From positions 104,463 through 168,462 of the forward strand of contig NZ_WOEZ01000040.1 of NCBI RefSeq assembly GCF_013177735.1: a stretch of 64,000 nucleotides of DNA, written 5' to 3'. The notes beneath the pieces were generated by a model. The model was not told where the DNA came from and did not search any database. It was given only the letters and a program-made list of their open reading frames with translations. This stretch comes from Paraburkholderia elongata. Lineage in GTDB: Bacteria > Pseudomonadota > Gammaproteobacteria > Burkholderiales > Burkholderiaceae. Made by a program: the position numbers and the translations under genes. Of the stretch, positions 57,761-64,000 are shown piece by piece. Every line of letters begins with the position of its first letter. Positions within the stretch are counted from its first letter, which is position 1.

Positions 57761-58805
57761 CTCAAAATCTCTTCGGGTGATGGCTCCCCAGACGGCTGGG
57801 GATAACTAATCGGATCGGTCTTGCCGGGTGAAATAGGGCTCTAGAGGCGCGCCTGCTCGAGTGGGCCGCGTCGACCTTATCTCGATAAGAGGTGATGATA
57901 TAAGAGGGGGCGGGTTTGATGCGTGCGTTATTTAGCTGGCTACGCTGGCGCGAGGCTTCGCGTCGCAGATGACGCAATGCGCGAGCAAGCTGTATTGGCT
58001 CAAGGACGTGGGCAGGTTGTTGTTGCACAGGGGGCGCCGAATACCTCAATGCGTCTAACGCTCCAAAACGGCCTAGGGAAACAACCTGCCGCGCAAGAAA
58101 CTAGCAATTTTGCCTAATAGCGCAGTTGGTCTATCGCCGTTGTAGTGGCCAAATAAGAGTTGCCCACCTATTGCCATCGAGGCCACGCGTCTCGCTTATT
58201 TGTCCACAGACGTCGCATGAGATCGAGCATGTCGAAGCCCGACCGACGCCCCGCATCGCCCAACTTTCCACACAAAGCCGCCCCAGCAACGCCTCAATAA
58301 AACCCGCCAACAATGCCCAATGCATACTAGATGACCAATATAAGAGGCATTTAACATTCTCCAATAAATCGATTTGCCTTATCCCGTAAATGTTTTGTAG
58401 AATCGCGCGATTACGCGGGGGCGCGTGAAAGCAACGCAAACTAAAAGAGGCGGTATAGGAATGCGTCACATAATCGGCAGCGTTAATGGCGGACCCGCGC
58501 GGGGAGAGCGTCTGTCACACCTTGGCGCGCGGCGTCAGCAGGGCCGTGGGCCGCTGAGTCCATTGAGCAATTGGCTAATCGGAAGCCGCGCTATCGGCGA
58601 AGCCCGCATGCTCGATCCACTCATTGCCGTCATTAATTGTCAATCTCAAGGGCTTCAAGCCAAACGCATTAACCGGAAAATTTTTCCGTTTGAATCGGAA
58701 AATAAAACCGATCAATAACGCAAAAGCAAACCAAAAAACAAACCGCCAGAAGAACCCGCGAGCCGAACAAACCATAGCGACCCAGCGACATCAAAAGAGA
58801 CTACC
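57761..58805. other. long region without a convincing gene
   Basis: 1045 bp. GC content falls towards 58320-58420 and 58620-58800. Short frames (e.g. 58425-58718) lack homology that I recognise and have no clear ribosome site. The left end must contain the mazG promoter and the right end the vgrG promoter. It probably marks the boundary between the defence island and the T6SS module. Confidence 0.45.
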
Positions 58806-61631
58806 GTGAATTCCGCCGACCTGTTGCGCGCCTTTGCCTCCCCGTCCCTGACGCAAGCCAATCGCGCCTTTCGCCTGCACTGGGGCTCCGCCCAGTCGAG
58901 CCTTGAGCAAGTGCTGATCGCGCATCGCATCGATATCAGCGAGGGCCTGTGCTCAGGCATTGTGGGTCACGTGACGTGTCTGTCGACGCGCGCGGACTTG
59001 CCGCTCAATGCGTTCATCGGCTTGCCGCTGTCAGTGCAGATGGTCACCGACCGTGGCGCCTTGCACCCGATCTGCGCGATCGTCACCGACGCGCGCGCGG
59101 GCCAGTCGGACGGGTCGCTGGCGACCTACCAGTTGACCATGCGCGATGCGTTATCGGTGCTGGAGGGGCGAACCAATACGCGCATCTTTCGCACGCTGAG
59201 TGTGCCCGATGTGATTGAGAAGCTGCTGGGCGAATGGCAGAAAAAGAGTCCGGCGCTCGCGCGCGCGTTCGATTTCGACCTGTCGTCGCTGGATCGCGCG
59301 AAGTATCCGGTGCGCGAGACGCTGTTGCAGTTTCACGAGTCGGACGCGGATTTCATCCGACGGCTGTGCCGTCGCGAGGGCATCGCGTGGTTCACGGCGG
59401 CGGGTGAGCGCGGCGCGGCGCCGTCGGCCGACGGCGCCGGTGAGTCGCCGGTGCACACGCTGGTGCTGCTGGACGACCCGATGAAACTGCCGAAGTCGTC
59501 GGCCGGCACGGTGCGCTATCACCGCGACGCGGCCACCGAAGCGCGCGACTCGATCACGCTGTGGTCGGCCTCGCGTCAACTCGTGCCGGGCAACGTGCAG
59601 CGCGCGAGCTGGGACTACAAGAGCGCGACGGTGGCGCAGGCGTCGGAGACGAGCATCGTCGATCAGGGCGAAGCCGGCAATGACCTCGCGCAGCTGCTGC
59701 GCGATGCGGTCATCGACGTGCCGCACGCGGGCGATTCGTGGTCGGACTATGAGCGCGTCAGCAAGGCGCGCATGCTCGCCCATGAGTTGCGCTCGGCGAA
59801 TGTCGATGCGGTGAGCGGGGTGCGGGATCTGGCTGTGGGCAGATGGTTCGAATTGACCGGGCATCCGGAGGTGGACACGCATCCGCAGGAGGAGCGGCAG
59901 TTTATCGTCACCACGCTGCATCATCGTGGGGAGAATAGTCTTCCCAAAACGTTGAATGAACGCGCGCAGGCGTTGTTTGAGGCGAATCGGTGGAGGGTGG
60001 AGGGGCCTTCAACGGGTGCTTCGTCTTCACCGTCGGCTGGGCGGGGAAGGGCGGCGAGTAGTGCGGATGAGGAAGAGAGCCGCTATGAAAACACCTTCAG
60101 TTGCGTGCGACGCGGCGTGCCGCTCACGCCGGCCTACGATCCGCGGATCGATTTGCCGCGGGTTTATCCGATTACCGCGCTGGTGGTTGGGCCGGAGGGC
60201 GAGGAGGTGTATTGCGATTCGCTTGGGCGGATCAAGGTGCAGCTTCAGGGCCTGGATCCGGATGATCATGCGCATGCGCAAGGGGCGGGTACTAGCGGGA
60301 CGGATAAGGACAGCGCGTTCGTGCGGGTGAGCAGCAGCTGGGCCGGTACGAACTATGGGCACGATACGTTGCCGCGTATCGGGATGGAGGTTGCGCTGGA
60401 TTTCCTGAATGGGGATCCGGACAAGATGTTCGTGACCGGTGTGCTGCACAACGGGCCGAATATGCCGGCGACGTTCAGTCATACCGGGGCGTTGCCGGGG
60501 AATCGGTTTCTGTCTGGGGTGAAGACGAAGGAGATTAAAGGCAGCCGGTATAACCAGTTGCGCTTTGACGATACGGCTGGAGAGATCAGTAGCCAGTTGG
60601 CTAGTGAACACGCAGCGACTGAACTCAACCTCGGGTTTCTGACGCAGCCCAGGAATAACGGCACGGGGCAGGCGCGAGGCGAGGGCGCGGAGTTGCGCAC
60701 GGACGCTGCGGCATCACTGCGTGCTGCCAAGGGTATTTTGCTCACCACCTATGCGCGAAGCAAGGCGACGGGCAAGCAGCTTGATCGCGACGAGCTAAAT
60801 CAACTGCTTGGCGAGTGCACGGAACTCTTTAAAGCGCTCGGCGAGTATGTTGGTCAGCACGGCGGACAGGCAGCAGATGCGACTTCTCAAAGCGAGCTCG
60901 CCGCTGCGCTAAAGACTTGGGATGACTCAGGCAGCGGAGCTACTGAGACATCTGCGTCTGGCGCGGCCAATTCCCAAGCGATCATGGCCTTCGGATCGGC
61001 GGCGGGATCCATCAACGTGACGCCGAAAACCCACGTCACCTACGCCGGCGTGAACATCGACAAAGTCGCCCAGCAGCATATGCAGTTGGTCAGTGGTCAG
61101 CGTTTCAACGTGACGGCGGGGCACGGTATACAAATGTTCGGTCGTGCGCAGGGCATCACAGCTATCGCCAACGAAGGACCATTCGTGCTGCAGGCCCAAG
61201 CCGACGCGCTGACAGCTAACGCGCAGAAAGGTATCCGGATGAGCACAAACGACGACGAAGTGTTGATCACCGGACCGTCGATACGAATCGTTGCCGAAGA
61301 CGGCAGCTTTCTTAAGATCGGCGGCGGTGTGACGCTAGGCACGAAAGGTGACGCGAAAATTCTCGCGGCATCTCACCAGTGGGGCGGACCATCCACGCAA
61401 GAGGCAACAAAGACTTCCTTCACGAACGCGCCGACAGACCAGCGCTTCCGTTTGCACTATCCAGGCGACTCGCCGAATTCGCCTGCTCCGGCAGCAAACC
61501 AGAGTTACCGCATTACGACGGACGACGGTCGCGTAATTGAAGGAAAGAGCGATGCGAACGGCATGACTGAACTGGTCAAAGATGATGCGATGCGCGTCCT
61601 AAAGATCGACATTCTCAAACCGAAGCTTTGA
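58806..61631 (+). CDS. vgrG: type VI secretion tip protein VgrG (TssI)
   Basis: A 941-aa spike protein. The gp27-like N-terminal part includes 'DALSVLEGRTNTRIFRTLSVPDVIEKLL' and 'LLQFHESDADFIRRLCRREGIAWF'. The gp5-like OB-fold has 'YCDSLGRIKVQLQG' and 'SSSWAGTNYGHDTLPRIGMEVALDFLNGDPDKMFVTGVL'. A DUF2345-type beta region follows ('GQRFNVTAGHGIQMFGRAQGI'). The last ~90 residues form an extension that may load the effector encoded next. The start is GTG at 58806. The effector gene follows after 21 bp. Confidence 0.94.
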   Translation: MNSADLLRAFASPSLTQANRAFRLHWGSAQSSLEQVLIAHRIDISEGLCSGIVGHVTCLSTRADLPLNAFIGLPLSVQMVTDRGALHPICAIVTDARAGQSDGSLATYQLTMRDALSVLEGRTNTRIFRTLSVPDVIEKLLGEWQKKSPALARAFDFDLSSLDRAKYPVRETLLQFHESDADFIRRLCRREGIAWFTAAGERGAAPSADGAGESPVHTLVLLDDPMKLPKSSAGTVRYHRDAATEARDSITLWSASRQLVPGNVQRASWDYKSATVAQASETSIVDQGEAGNDLAQLLRDAVIDVPHAGDSWSDYERVSKARMLAHELRSANVDAVSGVRDLAVGRWFELTGHPEVDTHPQEERQFIVTTLHHRGENSLPKTLNERAQALFEANRWRVEGPSTGASSSPSAGRGRAASSADEEESRYENTFSCVRRGVPLTPAYDPRIDLPRVYPITALVVGPEGEEVYCDSLGRIKVQLQGLDPDDHAHAQGAGTSGTDKDSAFVRVSSSWAGTNYGHDTLPRIGMEVALDFLNGDPDKMFVTGVLHNGPNMPATFSHTGALPGNRFLSGVKTKEIKGSRYNQLRFDDTAGEISSQLASEHAATELNLGFLTQPRNNGTGQARGEGAELRTDAAASLRAAKGILLTTYARSKATGKQLDRDELNQLLGECTELFKALGEYVGQHGGQAADATSQSELAAALKTWDDSGSGATETSASGAANSQAIMAFGSAAGSINVTPKTHVTYAGVNIDKVAQQHMQLVSGQRFNVTAGHGIQMFGRAQGITAIANEGPFVLQAQADALTANAQKGIRMSTNDDEVLITGPSIRIVAEDGSFLKIGGGVTLGTKGDAKILAASHQWGGPSTQEATKTSFTNAPTDQRFRLHYPGDSPNSPAPAANQSYRITTDDGRVIEGKSDANGMTELVKDDAMRVLKIDILKPKL

Positions 61632-61652
61632 TGGGATGTAGCGGGGAAATTC

Positions 61653-63713
61653 ATGGCTGAAACCGACCAAACTCACCACGTAGTCAGCAGTGCCGCGGCA
61701 ACTACTATGTCGAATCGCGCTGCGGATAGACCTGCCTTGGTGCCTCCTGATCGGCCGGGCGTCGTGATATTTCTGCACGGCGTCAATGACCCTGGCGCAA
61801 ATTACGACGTCATCGAACAAGGGTTTTGTGACGGGCTTAACGAGCGCTTGAGCCGCAAGGATTTGCGTCCCGGATTGTATGGCGTTGATTACAAAAAAGC
61901 ACAAAAGTACAAGGCTGGCGATCCAGACTTTGATCAATGGAACAAGATCAAGTATGACCCCGACACTTACCTCTATCAGCGCACGGAAGTGCCCGAAGAT
62001 CAGGCGACGGCGACTCACAGCATGTTCATCCCTTTCTACTGGGGCTATCGTGCCGCGCCAGGCGAGATTCAAGGCGGCGAACAAAGTCCTGTGACTTTAC
62101 GCGGACAGTACCAGGACAAAGCAGGCAACCGACTAAGTAAGCATTTCGCCAAAGGCGGCGGCATGTTCAACAATGCCACGACTAATATACCGGCTGTCTA
62201 CGACCCGGGCTGGATGGCGAACACGGCGAATTCGATTGCCAGTTTGAAAATGAGCGACTATCAGTACAGTGGACAAAGTCCACATCGACACTATTTCGTT
62301 CTGGCAGCCGAAAGGTTGGCGATGCTAGTGCGAGAGATTCGAGCCATTGATTCCAACGAGACCGTCTCCATCATGGGGCACAGCCAAGGTACCGTCATCA
62401 CGCTGTTGGCCCAAGCGCTGTTGGCAGAAAGCGGCGACCGGTGTGCCGATTGCGTGATCATGGTTGATACACCGTATAGTCTCGGCGAGCCCATTGCAGC
62501 AGACATCGCACAGCCGAGCGCCATCCCGTACACAACGCGTGGAAAACTTAATACGCTGATCAACATTGTCAACCAAGTGACGAAAGCTCCGCAGCATTGC
62601 GTTCCGGCACTGACTGAATTGCAGACGACTGATCCACTCCACGGTGGTCGTACCGGTCCCGGCTGGTCCCCCAATCAAGCGCATAGGCTGGACAAGGATG
62701 GTACGAATGTCGTGTTCGCGGAACGGGATAATCGCGGTAAGGTATATCTGTATTTCTGCACGGAGGACACAACAGTCGATTTGCCGAACGTACAGGGTAT
62801 CGGCACACACGGCGTGCCCGACACCATAGTGGAGAAGTGGCAGGGTTCAAAGAAGGTGCTTGGTATGCCGTGGAAATCGGAAGTGTCGCTCGACGCAATG
62901 AACGCGCTTAAGAAAATTCGATTTCAACAACGACTATGGACAAAAAAACCTGACTCTTGGGACGGTAAGCCAAGGCTGGTCGGTGCGCCGCCAGCATACT
63001 TAACTGTGATAGACGACGAGCGGCGATTCATCAATGGTGAACCAATCACACCTCCGTATGCACCGAATCTGTACGGCGGCGAAGCAATCAAAGGTTCGCC
63101 AAAAAAGGCTGGCAAGGACAAGCCAGACGATGTTTCTCGAGATCTTGTTTTGGGCAATCCGGATGCCGGGTTGCAGTGGAAGCCGTTTCCCCCGGATATG
63201 CCTGCAAACTTACGTGGCAATTCCTCAGGAATGATGGCGTGGTTCAACGCACGTTCCCCAGATCCAGAGAATCACACGAACGCCGTTCGCGTTGCTGACG
63301 GTCGTGGGCTTATCTACTATCGTGAGGAAACGCCGAACGAAGCACGGCAACGCATGGGAACCGACAAAAAATCTTGGGATGAGAACTCCTACCATTCAGC
63401 GATTCTTCGTGATTCAGACAATTTGCGAAGGGTTGCTGCAATGGATGTGGCAATAGGGCAGGCCAAAGCACTGGACGATAAAGACTGGCGAGTGCTGCTC
63501 ATTGCGATCGCTGATTGGAAAACAGACGCAGAGGGACTGAAAAAAATTCAGAACAACCCCAAATTCCAAAGTCTCAGTAATAAGGCGCAGAAACTCGTGG
63601 AAGCGAACGCAAGGTATTACTCAGCGGGAGTATTCCCCACTGCGTTGATCTCTCAAAGGCCGCCGAAGTTGGTGGATGCAGAAACATATCGGGATCGCGA
63701 GAAGCGCCAATGA
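61653..63713 (+). CDS. T6SS lipase effector, Tle3-like (alpha/beta hydrolase, DUF3274)
   Basis: A 686-aa protein without a signal peptide. An alpha/beta hydrolase core starts 'GVVIFLHGVNDPGANYDVIE' and carries the nucleophile elbow GHSQG (near residue 242, 'VSIMGHSQGTVITLLAQALL'). The C-terminal half matches the DUF3274-type region of Tle3 phospholipase effectors. Direct linkage behind vgrG supports delivery by the VgrG spike into rival cells. GC content is lower than in neighbouring core genes, as for horizontally acquired effectors. An overlapping membrane-protein gene follows. Confidence 0.82.
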   Translation: MAETDQTHHVVSSAAATTMSNRAADRPALVPPDRPGVVIFLHGVNDPGANYDVIEQGFCDGLNERLSRKDLRPGLYGVDYKKAQKYKAGDPDFDQWNKIKYDPDTYLYQRTEVPEDQATATHSMFIPFYWGYRAAPGEIQGGEQSPVTLRGQYQDKAGNRLSKHFAKGGGMFNNATTNIPAVYDPGWMANTANSIASLKMSDYQYSGQSPHRHYFVLAAERLAMLVREIRAIDSNETVSIMGHSQGTVITLLAQALLAESGDRCADCVIMVDTPYSLGEPIAADIAQPSAIPYTTRGKLNTLINIVNQVTKAPQHCVPALTELQTTDPLHGGRTGPGWSPNQAHRLDKDGTNVVFAERDNRGKVYLYFCTEDTTVDLPNVQGIGTHGVPDTIVEKWQGSKKVLGMPWKSEVSLDAMNALKKIRFQQRLWTKKPDSWDGKPRLVGAPPAYLTVIDDERRFINGEPITPPYAPNLYGGEAIKGSPKKAGKDKPDDVSRDLVLGNPDAGLQWKPFPPDMPANLRGNSSGMMAWFNARSPDPENHTNAVRVADGRGLIYYREETPNEARQRMGTDKKSWDENSYHSAILRDSDNLRRVAAMDVAIGQAKALDDKDWRVLLIAIADWKTDAEGLKKIQNNPKFQSLSNKAQKLVEANARYYSAGVFPTALISQRPPKLVDAETYRDREKRQ

Positions 63714-64000
63714 TGATGCTCGCGAAATCAACTCGGCCGCGGATGAGGCCCTATCTAGTCATCCTTTTGCTAGCGGCTTTGGCGTGGGTAGCTTTCATTT
63801 TGTTTGGCTCTTACGAATACTGGCAACACACTGGCAACGGAGTATCAGAAATGGGTAGTACCTTGCGTAATGGAGTCTTCGTTGTCGTCGGCGTGCTGGC
63901 TGTTGCCTTCGCCGGTCATTGGGCATTGCGCAGCAGCCGTGACGAAGTGAAGGCCGCCTCAGCAGCCACGCCAAGTAAGATATCTGCATCTGGTCCGGTC
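63710..64000 (+). CDS. membrane protein overlapping the effector gene, possible immunity protein (5' part)
   Basis: Begins with ATG at 63710, overlapping the effector stop by 4 bp (ATGA), and is open to the window edge (97 codons). Two membrane helices are visible: 'YLVILLLAALAWVAFILFG' and 'GVFVVVGVLAVAFAGHW'. Translational coupling to a lipase effector gene suggests the cognate immunity factor, which for Tle toxins acts in the periplasm or membrane. DUF2875-type proteins often follow such genes, but too little is seen to assign it. Confidence 0.65.
   Translation, partial: MMMLAKSTRPRMRPYLVILLLAALAWVAFILFGSYEYWQHTGNGVSEMGSTLRNGVFVVVGVLAVAFAGHWALRSSRDEVKAASAATPSKISASGPV

Noticed and set aside
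58126..58718. Short frames upstream of vgrG
   Set aside because: No ribosome sites, no recognisable domains, and composition unlike the neighbouring genes.

Overview
The window is about 64 kb of a GC-rich betaproteobacterial chromosome. Gene content, codon use and gene order point to Paraburkholderia or Burkholderia. It spans the replication-origin neighbourhood: mnmE, yidC, yidD, rnpA and rpmH run leftward, and dnaA, dnaN and gyrB run rightward. The species assignment is inference from protein families and synteny.

Left part (1-36.6 kb) is mostly ordinary chromosome. In order it holds: the end of a type II secretion gene (gspN); an IS1634-type transposase; an outer-membrane efflux lipoprotein, a MarR repressor and an EmrB-type exporter; gshA; an ada-alkA alkylation-repair operon; a strong candidate small RNA at about 12.24 kb carrying two anti-Shine-Dalgarno repeats; a GbpR-regulated L-arabinose ABC transporter operon (araFGH) with a sugar-acid dehydratase; several small genes (speG, HIT, secreted and membrane proteins); an Lrp-type regulator divergent from an E1-type 2-oxoacid dehydrogenase (mdeR-mdeB-like); and a complete wspA-B-C-D-E-F-R surface-sensing/c-di-GMP operon on the minus strand.

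The 36.8-43.8 kb stretch is accessory DNA next to mnmE. It has a tyrosine integrase whose nucleophilic tyrosine appears to be histidine, a diverged duplicate of the last 57 bp of mnmE (the signature of island insertion at the mnmE/trmE 3' end), a dinD gene with a consensus LexA box, and an HTH regulator with paired AGCTA-type operators. It also has a 2.08-kb insertion sequence with 31-bp perfect terminal inverted repeats, sitting in the loop of what was a bidirectional transcription terminator.

The 43.9-52.5 kb stretch is the conserved replication core. The rpmH-dnaA gap contains a perfect DnaA box, a consensus-type rpmH promoter and an AT-rich patch.

The 52.5-58.8 kb stretch is a decayed defence island: a MazG-like pyrophosphohydrolase, a DUF2075 helicase lacking its 5' end and fused in frame to part of a type I restriction specificity gene (hsdS), and the rest of hsdS. 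The two hsdS parts are separated by an IS110-family element whose 5' half is inverted.

The right edge (58.8-64 kb) is a type VI secretion effector module: vgrG, a Tle3/DUF3274-like lipase and an overlapping membrane protein that may be its immunity factor, cut by the window edge.
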